NCBI RefSeq assembly: GCF_040640155.1
Contig: NZ_JBFABE010000040.1
Coordinates: 10,053-74,052 of the forward strand
Length of the DNA stretch: 64,000 bases
Direction: 5' to 3'
Origin: Streptosporangium sp040640155
GTDB lineage: Bacteria > Actinomycetota > Actinomycetes > Streptosporangiales > Streptosporangiaceae
Part shown: piece after piece, positions 25,436 through 32,991 of the stretch
How the letters are laid out: the number at the start of each line of letters is the position of its first letter
Numbering within the stretch: the stretch's first letter is position 1
Translations under genes and position numbers: made by a program
Notes under the pieces: generated by a model
Database searches by the model: none
Told to the model about the DNA's origin: nothing
The model's input: the letters and a program-made list of their open reading frames with translations, nothing else

Positions 25436-26335
25436 TCAGCCGGTGCGGTACTCCACCCACGCCCGCCCGGCCGCCGCGGCCCGCGCCCGGGACGCCCGGA
25501 TGCCAGCGGGGCCGTTGCGGGCGACGAACTCGCGGAACAGTGACCACGCGGCGGCCAGACCGGTCACCGCGTCGGCGGGAGCGCTCTTCCACGCGGCCAC
25601 CTGCCCGACCAGGCGCTCGGTCTGTTCAGGGGAGTGACCAGCCAGGATCAGCCGCGGCACGAACAGTGCGGTCTCCACCCAGGCGGCGCCTTGGCAGGCG
25701 AGCCCCCAGTCAACGACCCGTACCCCGGCCGAGCACGTGAGGAGATTGCCTTCGTGAAGGTCGGCGTGCAGCAGCGCGGACCCGGCGAGCGCATCCAGAT
25801 CCAGCAGACCGCGGGCTCGGCGGTAGGCGTCCGCCGCCAGCAGGTCGGGAGGCGGGGCGGCGAGTAACGCATCGGCCCGGCGGATCAAGAACTGCACGTT
25901 GTCGACGACAGGCGGCACCTGGGCGCCCGGGTTCGGGGTGAGCGTCTCACCGAGCACCTGGACGAGTTCCAGAACGCCGTGAAGGTCGGAGGAGCCGGGG
26001 CTGAGGTCGACCTCCCGCGCGTCGTCGACGTGCTCGATCAGGAGGGTGATCCACCCGGCGGTGTGCCCGCTCCACAGCAGTCGCGGAGCGGGAACCCCTT
26101 CGGGGAGTGCGGCACCGACGAGGCGCTCACGCTGGTAGAGCGGTGCGGACGGCGACGACTCGGGCAGGGCTTTGACGAACATCCGCCCGGCCGCCGTGTC
26201 CAGACGGGCGGCGAGTCCCGCGGTCAGGCCTCCCGGCAGCGAGGTCACGCCCAGGACGGGCCCGCACTCGGCCGTGATCTCTGCGTGGACCTCAGCAGGA
26301 AGGTCGTCCCATCGGCACCCGCCCATGCTCCGCAC
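25436..26335 (-). CDS. Aminoglycoside phosphotransferase (APH)-fold protein with one TTA codon
   Basis: A 299-residue kinase-like protein of the APH/choline kinase family. The catalytic loop is LLHADLHEGNLL and the metal-binding motif VRVVDWGLA. GTG at 26335 is preferred (GGGAAGG six bases upstream); ATG at 26326 is an alternative. It holds a TTA leucine codon at 25865-25867. It is read in the same direction as the Cys-tailed protein 28 bases upstream and likely shares its promoter. Such proteins can phosphorylate antibiotics, sugars or amino alcohols. Here the neighbourhood (DUF1399-like protein plus HTH regulator) suggests a separate accessory unit rather than a cluster resistance gene. Confidence 0.78.
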   Translation of the reverse strand: MRSMGGCRWDDLPAEVHAEITAECGPVLGVTSLPGGLTAGLAARLDTAAGRMFVKALPESSPSAPLYQRERLVGAALPEGVPAPRLLWSGHTAGWITLLIEHVDDAREVDLSPGSSDLHGVLELVQVLGETLTPNPGAQVPPVVDNVQFLIRRADALLAAPPPDLLAADAYRRARGLLDLDALAGSALLHADLHEGNLLTCSAGVRVVDWGLACQGAAWVETALFVPRLILAGHSPEQTERLVGQVAAWKSAPADAVTGLAAAWSLFREFVARNGPAGIRASRARAAAAGRAWVEYRTG

Positions 26336-26363
26336 GGTACGCCTTCCCTACCAGACAGGGGGC

Positions 26364-26831
26364 CTATTTGTTGCTGTCGGTGCAACCCTGATGGCACTGG
26401 CTGCACTTGCCGGTGCCACTGCCCTCGCACGCGGCGGCGTGTCCCCACAGGCCGGCGACGACCGGCAGGCCGAGCTCGCGCATGACGGTGACGGTGTCAG
26501 CCGCCGTGCACCCACCGCTCTCGGCGCCTCCCTCGTCGGTGGGGCTGTGGTGGATGAACCGGCCGGCGTTCTGCTCGCAGAACTCCGCGTACTCCTGGGT
26601 GTGGAGGATGAACGTGTGCCAGCCGATGTCGACGATTTCGGAGGGTGCGAGCCGGGCTCCCGGGCGTGCGGCGCAGGCGGCGAGGAACGCGAGTGCCTGC
26701 TCCATGATGACGTCAGCCTGGTGGGCGTGCTCGGGGTGATCGACGGCGATCCGTGCGGTCAGCCGACCCCACAGGGCGGGGCCGATGAGGGCGCGGGGGG
26801 TGATGGCGGGCCGGTCGAGGATGACGCTCAT
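26364..26831 (-). CDS. DUF1399/GRDP-like protein with Cys-rich tail
   Basis: A 155-residue protein of unknown function. The core VDIGWHTFILHTQEYAEFC followed by GRFIHHSP resembles the WH-x-H/F..Y..C pattern of glycine-rich-domain (GRDP, DUF1399) proteins. The last 22 residues hold four cysteines and two histidine-type ligands (CEGSGTGKCSQCHQGC), possibly a metal site. ATG with GGAGGA upstream is secure. It is divergent from the HTH regulator and precedes the APH-fold gene. I do not know a proven role for this family in bacteria. Confidence 0.65.
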   Translation of the reverse strand: MSVILDRPAITPRALIGPALWGRLTARIAVDHPEHAHQADVIMEQALAFLAACAARPGARLAPSEIVDIGWHTFILHTQEYAEFCEQNAGRFIHHSPTDEGGAESGGCTAADTVTVMRELGLPVVAGLWGHAAACEGSGTGKCSQCHQGCTDSNK

Positions 26832-26852
26832 GGGTCCTCCGAACGGTTGGGG

Positions 26853-26871
26853 CCTTAACTCTGTGTTAAGG
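26853..26871. promoter_or_regulatory. CCTTAAC-N5-GTTAAGG palindrome, putative operator
   Basis: A perfect 7-bp inverted repeat (26853-26859 and 26865-26871) with a 5-base centre, unusually AT-rich for the window. It sits 22 bases before the ATG of the Cys-tailed protein and 80 bases before the divergent HTH regulator. The location suggests an operator, perhaps for that regulator. Confidence 0.4.
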
Positions 26872-26950
26872 GCCGCTACTCCTTGACGTTCCTCTGGCCG
26901 AGGTTCATCGTCGAGACTCCAGCGATGTGAACCGATGTGAATGGTCTGCG

Positions 26951-28288
26951 ATGCCCCCCAAGCGAGTACGCCCGATCAGCAACACGGCCCTGGCCGCGGC
27001 GATCGAAGCCGCCGGGTGGACCCGCACGCAGACGGCGCGGCACATCAACGCCGTGGCCACGGAGAACGGTGTCCCGCTGCACTATGACCACTCGACGGTC
27101 GGTCACTGGCTGACCGGGACGACACCGCGGCCGGAGGGCATATGCGCCGGCACGGAGGCGTTTCGCCGCGGCCTTCGCCGACCGGACCTCGTACCGGGTG
27201 ACCTGGGGTGGCCGGAGGTTGCCGGGCTCGCCGAGGCGGCGGATGATCCGTGGCAGGGCGACGTGGTCGCCCGGCTGACCGCCCTCGGGGAGGACGACAT
27301 GCTGCGTCGCCGTACCGTGCTGACCGCTGGTGCTTTCTCCCTGGCCGGACTCGCCGCACCTCCGGCAAGCTCGGCTCGCGTCTCAGCGCGCCGGGGAGGC
27401 GCCGGAGACGCCGCCCGGATCCGCGATACCGCTCGCCGTTTCGGCGACCTGGACGACCTGTACGGCGGTGGCCACGCCCGCCACGCCGTCGCCGCCTACC
27501 TCGTTCACGACGTCGCTCCTCTGCTGCAGGGCACCGCCGGCCGGGCCCGCCCGAACCTGTTCCGCGCCGCGGCGGAGCTCACCTACCTGGCGGCGTACAT
27601 GGCGATGGACGCCGGCGCCAACGGCCTCGCGCTGCGATACCACGTGCAGACCGTCCGCCTGGCGGACGAGGCGGGGGATCGGGTGTTGCGGGCCACGTCG
27701 CTGCGATCCATGGCGGTACAGGCCCGGGAGCTCGGCCACGACCGGGAGGCGCTGGTCCTGGCGGACGCGGCGGCGTCGGCTCTCGGCGGCCGGGCGCCGG
27801 GACGGACGGTGGCGTGGGTGACGGGCATGCAGGCCGAGGCGCACGCCGGGGTCGCGAACCGCCAGGACGCGCTGACCTTGCTGCGTCGCACGGAGGCGCA
27901 GTTGGAGAGGGTGGATTCGTCGCCGGAGGTGGAGTGGACGGGCAACTACCGGCGTGAGTCGCTGGCGCATCAGACCGGGTTGGCGCTCACCGCACTGGGT
28001 GACCACGTCGCGGCAGCGGAGCACTACGCGGCGTCGACAGGGTCGCGGCGGCCGGTGGAGCGCCGTACCCGCGCCCTGGTGGGGTTGCGGTGCGCCCGAG
28101 CGTACCTACGGGCCGGGGATGCGGAGCGGGCCGCAGTGGCGGTGCTCAGCCTGCGAGAGTACCTCGAAGGCGTCGTGTCGGCGCGGGTCCGCGGCGAACT
28201 ACGGGTGCTGCGGCAGGGCTGGGTGCGATGCCGCGCCGACGCGCACGTGGCGCAGGCCGATGTGTTGGCGGCCGGGCTTCTGCGCTGA
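26951..28288 (+). CDS. HTH-TPR transcriptional regulator
   Basis: A 445-residue actinobacterial regulator. Residues 6-55 form an XRE-like HTH (LAAAIEAAGWTRTQTARHIN then YDHSTVGHWLTGTTPRP). A twin-arginine-like segment RRRTVLTAGAFSLAGLAAP follows at about 118-136, seen in many such regulators without implying export. The rest (150-445) is TPR-like, rich in Ala/Leu helices with RAYLRAGDAERAAVAVLSLR. The ATG at 26951 lacks a strong ribosome binding site and a GTG at 26927 is possible. It is divergent from the Cys-tailed protein gene and is probably its local regulator. Confidence 0.72.
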   Translation: MPPKRVRPISNTALAAAIEAAGWTRTQTARHINAVATENGVPLHYDHSTVGHWLTGTTPRPEGICAGTEAFRRGLRRPDLVPGDLGWPEVAGLAEAADDPWQGDVVARLTALGEDDMLRRRTVLTAGAFSLAGLAAPPASSARVSARRGGAGDAARIRDTARRFGDLDDLYGGGHARHAVAAYLVHDVAPLLQGTAGRARPNLFRAAAELTYLAAYMAMDAGANGLALRYHVQTVRLADEAGDRVLRATSLRSMAVQARELGHDREALVLADAAASALGGRAPGRTVAWVTGMQAEAHAGVANRQDALTLLRRTEAQLERVDSSPEVEWTGNYRRESLAHQTGLALTALGDHVAAAEHYAASTGSRRPVERRTRALVGLRCARAYLRAGDAERAAVAVLSLREYLEGVVSARVRGELRVLRQGWVRCRADAHVAQADVLAAGLLR

Positions 28289-28296
28289 CGCCAAGG

Positions 28297-28322
28297 CCCC
28301 GACTCTCCGCTCGGGATCGGGG
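28297..28322. terminator. Weak hairpin between convergent regulator and monooxygenase genes
   Basis: CCCCGA (28297-28302) can pair with TCGGGG (28317-28322) in the 59-base gap between converging stop codons. The loop is long, so the call is tentative. Confidence 0.3.
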
Positions 28323-28347
28323 TCGATCACGAGCCGTCTCATCCGCT

Positions 28348-30081
28348 TCATCTCTTGGACAGGACCCGGTCGAGGGCTTCGACGAGCGCCCGCGCCGACA
28401 CCGGGCCCTCCGGGGAGCGCCAGGCGACGTGACCGTCCGGGCGGACCAGGACGGCGCCGACGGGGCCGAGCCCGTACTCCTTGGCCCAGGTGGGGGAGAC
28501 GAGCGGGCCCTTGGCCCCGGAGGCCTCCGCGTCCGGGATCTCCGTGTCCGGGATCTCCGCGTCCGGGATCTCCGTGTCCGAGATCTCCACGGCGGTGAGC
28601 GGGACGCCGGTGAGGGCGGCGGCCTCCGCGGCCGCCCCGGGCCAGCCGGCGCCCGCGGGGGCGAGGAGCGTGAAGCGCGGGCCGAGCAGGTCCAGCGTCG
28701 AGACACGCCCGTCCGGTCCGTGAAGCCACACGTGCGGGGCCCGGTGGCCGGGACGGGCCACGGGGACGTAGGTGCGGTAGGGGTCGGCGGGAGCGGGGGC
28801 AGCGGTGCCGTCGGGCAGCACGGCGCCGGAGTCGTAGCCGAACCCCAGCACCAGTCCCTCGCAGCTACGCCGTCCGGCCTGCTGTTCGATCGCCTCCCGC
28901 ATGGACAGCCGGCCCTCCATCATCGCGAAGGTGATCAGCGCGTTGTTCAGGCTCTGGTCCACCGTGCGGGCCGCGACGGGCCGGCGTTCGGTCTCGTAGG
29001 TGTCCAGCAGTTCCTCGCCCGCCGTGCCGCGCAGCACCGCGGCCAGCTTCCAGGCCAGGTTGTGCGCGTCCTGGATGCCGCAGTTCATGCCGAACCCGCC
29101 CTGCGGCGTCGCCACGTGCGCGGCGTCGCCCGCCAGGAAGACCGGCCCGGCCCGGAAGGCGGTGGCGACCATGGCCTGCTGCAGCCACGGCATCACGCCG
29201 AGGAGGGTGACGGGCAGGTCGGGCACGCCGACCGCGGCGCGCACGGCCGCCAGGCAGGCCTCCTCGGTGAAGTCCTCCGGGCTGCCGCCCAGCTCGGGCT
29301 CGTAGCCGGTCTGCACCATCCAGCGCCGCTCGTGGTCCACCGCCTCCACGGCGCAGGGCGGGTCGCGCAGGAACGACAGCGCGGCCCGCCGCTCGGGGGG
29401 CAGGAAGCCGAGGTCGGCCTCGAACATGATGCTGATCATGTGCCCGAGCGGCGGCGGCCCCTCGACGGCGATGCCGAGGTCCTCGCGCACGCCGCTGCGG
29501 CTGCCGTCGGCGGCCACCAGGTAGCGGCAGCGCACCACCGTCTCGCCGCCGGGGCGCCTCACGGCCGCCGTGCCGCCACCGGCGGTGGCGTCCGTGCCGG
29601 TCGCCGTCCCGTCGCCGGCGTGTCTCACGACCGCCGTCACGCCGCCGGCGGTGGCGCTCATGCCGGTCATGGTGGTGCCGAACCACACGGTGGCCTCCGG
29701 CCGGGACTCGGCCCGCCGCCGCAGGATCACCTCCAGGCGGTCCTGCGCGCACAGGAAGGTGTAGGTGGGGCTCTGCGGGGCGTCCCGTTCCAGCTCGGCG
29801 GCCGACCGGACGAAGTCGTCGGCGGTCAGGGAGCTGCCGACGCCCACCGCGAGGAACTCCTCCCGGGGCATGCCGGTGCGCTCCACCTCGTCGTGGACGC
29901 CCCAGCCGCGCAGGAGCTCCATCGTCCTGGTGGTGATCAGACGGGCCTTCGGGAAAGCGGACGTATCCGTACGCCTCTCCACCAGCAGCACCGATATTCC
30001 GTGACGGGCGAGCTCGATGGCCGCACTGAGCCCGACGGGCCCGCCTCCGACGATCAGAACTTCGGCGTCAATCTCATTCAT
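28348..30081 (-). CDS. PHBH-type FAD-dependent aromatic monooxygenase
   Basis: A 577-residue class A flavin monooxygenase, the group that hydroxylates aromatic polyketides or oxidises ring systems with NAD(P)H and O2. The FAD Rossmann motif is VLIVGGGPVGLSAA at residues 9-22, a DG-type motif YLVAADGSRSGVREDLGI follows, and the GD motif is VFLAGDAAHVATPQGGFG. The C-terminal thioredoxin-like extension ends with RPDGHVAWR. Near the C-terminus four 15-bp repeats (28524-28590) encode alternating DTEIP/DAEIP units. It faces the ketoreductase gene across an AT-rich promoter. Probably a tailoring enzyme; which product it acts on is unknown. Confidence 0.88.
   Translation of the reverse strand: MNEIDAEVLIVGGGPVGLSAAIELARHGISVLLVERRTDTSAFPKARLITTRTMELLRGWGVHDEVERTGMPREEFLAVGVGSSLTADDFVRSAAELERDAPQSPTYTFLCAQDRLEVILRRRAESRPEATVWFGTTMTGMSATAGGVTAVVRHAGDGTATGTDATAGGGTAAVRRPGGETVVRCRYLVAADGSRSGVREDLGIAVEGPPPLGHMISIMFEADLGFLPPERRAALSFLRDPPCAVEAVDHERRWMVQTGYEPELGGSPEDFTEEACLAAVRAAVGVPDLPVTLLGVMPWLQQAMVATAFRAGPVFLAGDAAHVATPQGGFGMNCGIQDAHNLAWKLAAVLRGTAGEELLDTYETERRPVAARTVDQSLNNALITFAMMEGRLSMREAIEQQAGRRSCEGLVLGFGYDSGAVLPDGTAAPAPADPYRTYVPVARPGHRAPHVWLHGPDGRVSTLDLLGPRFTLLAPAGAGWPGAAAEAAALTGVPLTAVEISDTEIPDAEIPDTEIPDAEASGAKGPLVSPTWAKEYGLGPVGAVLVRPDGHVAWRSPEGPVSARALVEALDRVLSKR
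28524..28590. repeat. In-frame 15-bp tandem repeat in the monooxygenase gene
   Basis: Unit GTCCGGGATCTCCGY, four to five copies with a C/T alternation every second copy. It encodes a variable loop of the thioredoxin-like domain and keeps the frame. Confidence 0.7.
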
Positions 30082-30215
30082 GAACTCAGGGTCATATATT
30101 GCGAATATTCAGGTCAATGGCCAGATATCTGGGTGATACAGGCGTGATATCGGCGCTTAGTAGCTTATGTGTAAACCCCCATCAATCGTCCGGCGATTAT
30201 CGAATTCCTGGAGAG
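30082..30215. promoter_or_regulatory. AT-rich divergent promoter region between monooxygenase and type II cassette
   Basis: This 134-base gap is markedly AT-richer than its surroundings and contains GCGAATATTC near 30099 and GATATCGGCG near 30147; a similar GATATCGGCGAATATTC string occurs upstream of the carrier protein gene near 52496-52510. It has no CCCCTAT box. It is likely the promoter for the long ketoreductase-to-transporter operon. Confidence 0.45.
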
Positions 30216-30968
30216 ATGATGCTCTTTGCCCCCGGCTCCGTGGCCGTGGTCACGGGCGGGTCCCGCGGGATCGGCCGGGCCGTCGCGCTCGACCTGGCCC
30301 GGGAGGGCGCCCACGTCGTCGTCAACTACGCCCGCTCCGAGACCGACGCCAAGGAGGTGGTCGACCAGATCGCCGGCGAGGGCGGCAGCGCGAGCGCCGT
30401 ACAGGCCGACGTCACCGACGAGGACGCCGTCAAGCGCCTCTTCCGTGCGGTACGGGCCGACCACGGGCGGCTCGACGTGCTGGTGACCAGCGCCGGCGTC
30501 ACCCGGGACCGCTACCTCATCGCGATGAGCCTGGAGCAGTTCCGCGCCCCCCTGGACACCAACCTCGTCGGCACCTTCCTGGCCTGCCGCGAGGCGCTGA
30601 AGCTGATGCAGCACCAGCGGAGCGGGTCCATCGTGACCATCTCCTCCTCCAGCGGGCTCGACGGCGGCTTCCCCGGCCAGACCAACTACGTGGCCTCCAA
30701 GGGCGCGATCATCGCCTTCACCCACGCGCTGTCCAACGAGGCGGCCCCGCACGGGGTGCGCGCCAACGTGGTCGCCCCCGGTTTCGTCTCCACCGACATG
30801 ACCCGCACGGTGCCCGCCGACATCCGGAAGCGCTACGAGTCGCGCATCCGCCTGGGCCGGATGGGACGGCCGGAGGAGATCGCCTCCATCGTCAGCTTCC
30901 TCGCCTCGGACAAGGCCTCGTACATGTCCGGCTCGGTGGTCGTCGCGCACGGCGGCGGCCTCCAGTGA
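30216..30968 (+). CDS. 3-oxoacyl-ACP reductase (FabG-like SDR)
   Basis: A stand-alone ketoreductase of the short-chain dehydrogenase family, 250 aa from the ATG at 30216; GGAG at 30210-30213 would equally suit the adjacent ATG at 30219. It has TGGSRGIGRAVA for NADPH binding, the NAG-equivalent TSAGVTRD, the catalytic Ser in VTISSSSG and YVASKGA (Tyr, Lys). The FabG signature VAPGFVSTDM is clear. As first gene of the reducing type II cassette it should reduce beta-ketoacyl-ACP intermediates. Confidence 0.9.
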   Translation: MMLFAPGSVAVVTGGSRGIGRAVALDLAREGAHVVVNYARSETDAKEVVDQIAGEGGSASAVQADVTDEDAVKRLFRAVRADHGRLDVLVTSAGVTRDRYLIAMSLEQFRAPLDTNLVGTFLACREALKLMQHQRSGSIVTISSSSGLDGGFPGQTNYVASKGAIIAFTHALSNEAAPHGVRANVVAPGFVSTDMTRTVPADIRKRYESRIRLGRMGRPEEIASIVSFLASDKASYMSGSVVVAHGGGLQ

Positions 30969-31005
30969 CCCGCCCGACCCCCAGCCCGGCGCACAAGGAG
31001 AACCC

Positions 31006-31296
31006 ATGACCATCGACGAACTGCGGGCGAAGGCCGCCCACCGGCGGCAGACCTGCAGCCAGATCAAGAAGATGATCGTGTCGCGGCTCGACCTGGAGAT
31101 CGAGCCCGGCTGGATCACCGACGACCAGCCGCTGTTCGGCCGCGGTCTCGAACTGGACAGCCTCGACGTGCTGGAGCTCTACGTCGCCATCGAGGCCGAG
31201 TTCGGCGTCGCGCTCTACGACAGCGACATGGCGGTGTTCGGCTCGGTGTCGCGGCTCGCAGACGAGGTCGACCCCGCGCTGAGGGCGCCGGCATGA
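31006..31296 (+). CDS. Acyl carrier protein
   Basis: A 96-residue discrete ACP. The phosphopantetheine site is Ser52 in LELDSLDVLELYVAIE. The N-terminus is longer and more basic than in FabC-type ACPs (HRRQTCSQIKKMI). AAGGAG precedes the ATG. The dehydratase begins on its stop (ATGA). It is the carrier for the type II cassette, working with the fused ketosynthase and the malonyl transacylase. Confidence 0.9.
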   Translation: MTIDELRAKAAHRRQTCSQIKKMIVSRLDLEIEPGWITDDQPLFGRGLELDSLDVLELYVAIEAEFGVALYDSDMAVFGSVSRLADEVDPALRAPA

Positions 31297-31892
31297 CGGT
31301 TACCCAGACGGGGACCGACGCGGTGACCGGGACGACGACCGGGACGACGACCGGGACGACGACCGGGACGACGACCGGGACGACCGGGACGACCGGGACG
31401 ACCGGGACGACGACCCGGGCGGCGGGCCGGCAGGCGCCGGTCCCCTCCTCGCTGACCCACGACCAGGTCCGCGCCGTGCTGCCGCACCGCTGGCCGATGC
31501 TGCTGCTCGACCGGGTCGTCAAGGTGGTCCCGGGCGTCAAGGGGACGGCGACCAAGAACGTCGCCGGCACCGAGCTGTGGTTCCAGGGCCACTTCCCCGG
31601 CCAGGCGGTCCTGCCCGGCGTCGTCGTCGTCGAGGCCATGGCCCAGCTCGCCGGCGTGGTCTTCGCCCTGGCGGGCGCCAGCGAGATCGGCTACCTGGCG
31701 GGCGTCCGGTCGATGCGCTTCCGCCGCCCGGTCGTGCCCGGCGACCAGCTCGTGCTCACGGCCGAGCAGACCGGCGGCGGCGCCGGATTCGCCGAGTACC
31801 GGGTCTCGGCCCGGGTGGACGGCCAGATCGCCGCCGAAGGAAACCTCACGATCGCCGACCCGGCGAACCAACGTCCCGCGCGAAAGGTGTGA
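31293..31892 (+). CDS. FabZ-like 3-hydroxyacyl-ACP dehydratase with Thr/Gly repeat N-terminus
   Basis: A hot-dog fold dehydratase (199 aa) that removes water from 3-hydroxyacyl-ACP to give a trans-2-enoyl chain. The catalytic His is in LPHRWPMLLLDRV and the catalytic Glu in VLPGVVVVEAMAQ, preceded by GHFPGQ. The first 45 residues are a low-complexity Thr/Gly tract encoded by 12-bp and 9-bp repeats and are absent from normal FabZ. With the ketoreductase but without any enoyl reductase in the cassette, it predicts a polyene-like unsaturated chain. Confidence 0.88.
   Translation: MTVTQTGTDAVTGTTTGTTTGTTTGTTTGTTGTTGTTGTTTRAAGRQAPVPSSLTHDQVRAVLPHRWPMLLLDRVVKVVPGVKGTATKNVAGTELWFQGHFPGQAVLPGVVVVEAMAQLAGVVFALAGASEIGYLAGVRSMRFRRPVVPGDQLVLTAEQTGGGAGFAEYRVSARVDGQIAAEGNLTIADPANQRPARKV
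31325..31417. repeat. In-frame 12-bp/9-bp tandem repeat at the 5' end of the dehydratase gene
   Basis: ACCGGGACGACG repeats about four times and then ACCGGGACG about four times. It encodes a Thr-Gly-Thr-Thr tract before the folded domain. All units keep the frame. Confidence 0.8.
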
Positions 31893-31895
31893 ACC

Positions 31896-32960
31896 ATGGC
31901 CAACGTCCTCGCCACACGGCATCCGGAGGGGACCGTCTACGGTGACGTGGGCGACACCACCGTCCCGCTGCGCTTCTCCTCGCTCTCGCAGGAGTACCGG
32001 GTGCTCAGGGAGCGCGCGGCCGTGCTCGACCTCGACGGGCACGGGCTCGTCGAGATCACCGGCCCCGGCGCCGTGGACCTCGCCCAGCGGCTGCTGGCCC
32101 GCGACGTGGAGTACCTCACCTCCGACCGCTGCATGATGAGCCTCGTCCTGGACGGGTCCGGCCGGGTCGTGGACCAGGTCATCGCCTTCGGCCGGGAGGA
32201 CGGGCTGCTGCTGGAGAGCTCCTGCGGCGCCGGCGCCCGCCTGCTGGACCACGTGCTGGCGCACGCCGAGGACGGCGTCGAGGTCGTCGACCGCTCCGCG
32301 GAGCTGACGGTCATCGGCCTGGAGGGCCCCTACGCCTGGGGCGTGGTCGGCCGGCTGATCGACGGGGAGCTCGCCTCGCTGCCGTTCGAGTCCGTCGTGG
32401 ACACCGACTGGAACGGCGTGGACATGATCTTCGCCAGGACCGGCTACACCGGCGAGTACGGCTACCAGATGATCGTCCCGCGCGAGGCCGCCGCCGAACT
32501 GTGGGCGGGCGCGCTGGAGCACGCCGAGCCCGCCGGGCAGGAGGCGCTGGAGCTGGCGATGCTGGAGGTGCGCCAGCCGATCCCGCGCCACGAGGTCACC
32601 CCGGGCGCCTCGGTGATCGAGATCGGCGCCAACTGGCTGGTCGACATCACCAAGGCCGACTTCGTCGGCCGCGACGCCGTGGTCGAGGCGTTCGAGTCCG
32701 GGGGAGGGCGGCGCACGGTCGGGTTCACCGGCGGCGACGGCGTCCCCGCGCCGGGCACCCGCGTGCTCGCCGGCGGACAGGACGTGGGCGAGGTCGTCCA
32801 CGCCGTGCACAGCGCCGGTCTCGGCGCCACCCTCGGCCTGGCCCGGGTGGACCCCGAGCTGGCGGCGGCCGGCCTCGACCTCACCGTCGACGGCCTCGGC
32901 GTCACCACGCTGACCAGCCCGTACATCGTGCCCAAGAGCTGGAGCATCCCGATCATCTGA
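31896..32960 (+). CDS. GcvT/aminomethyltransferase-like folate-binding protein
   Basis: A 354-residue homolog of the glycine-cleavage T-protein. Hallmarks are RVLRERAAVLDLDGHGLVEI, TGPGAVDLAQRLLARDV, GRVVDQVIAF (the region of the catalytic Asp) and FARTGYTGEYGYQMIVP. Family members use tetrahydrofolate to move one-carbon units; some are demethylases or oxidase subunits. No GcvP or GcvH gene is present, so it is not a glycine-cleavage component here. It is embedded between the dehydratase and the fused ketosynthase with 3- and 31-base gaps, so a step in the acyl-chain pathway is implied. What it does there is unknown to me. Confidence 0.8.
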   Translation: MANVLATRHPEGTVYGDVGDTTVPLRFSSLSQEYRVLRERAAVLDLDGHGLVEITGPGAVDLAQRLLARDVEYLTSDRCMMSLVLDGSGRVVDQVIAFGREDGLLLESSCGAGARLLDHVLAHAEDGVEVVDRSAELTVIGLEGPYAWGVVGRLIDGELASLPFESVVDTDWNGVDMIFARTGYTGEYGYQMIVPREAAAELWAGALEHAEPAGQEALELAMLEVRQPIPRHEVTPGASVIEIGANWLVDITKADFVGRDAVVEAFESGGGRRTVGFTGGDGVPAPGTRVLAGGQDVGEVVHAVHSAGLGATLGLARVDPELAAAGLDLTVDGLGVTTLTSPYIVPKSWSIPII

Positions 32961-32991
32961 TCGGCCGGTCACGCTGAGAAGGAGGCAGAGC

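Noticed and set aside
25436..26335. Self-resistance phosphotransferase of the cluster
   Set aside because: The fold fits, but promoter, codon use and neighbours tie it to the separate accessory unit rather than to the biosynthetic genes; kept only as an alternative.
26364..26831. Cys-tailed protein as a RiPP precursor
   Set aside because: It is 155 residues with a conserved DUF1399-like fold, no leader/core pattern, and no LanM, YcaO, radical SAM or protease gene is nearby.
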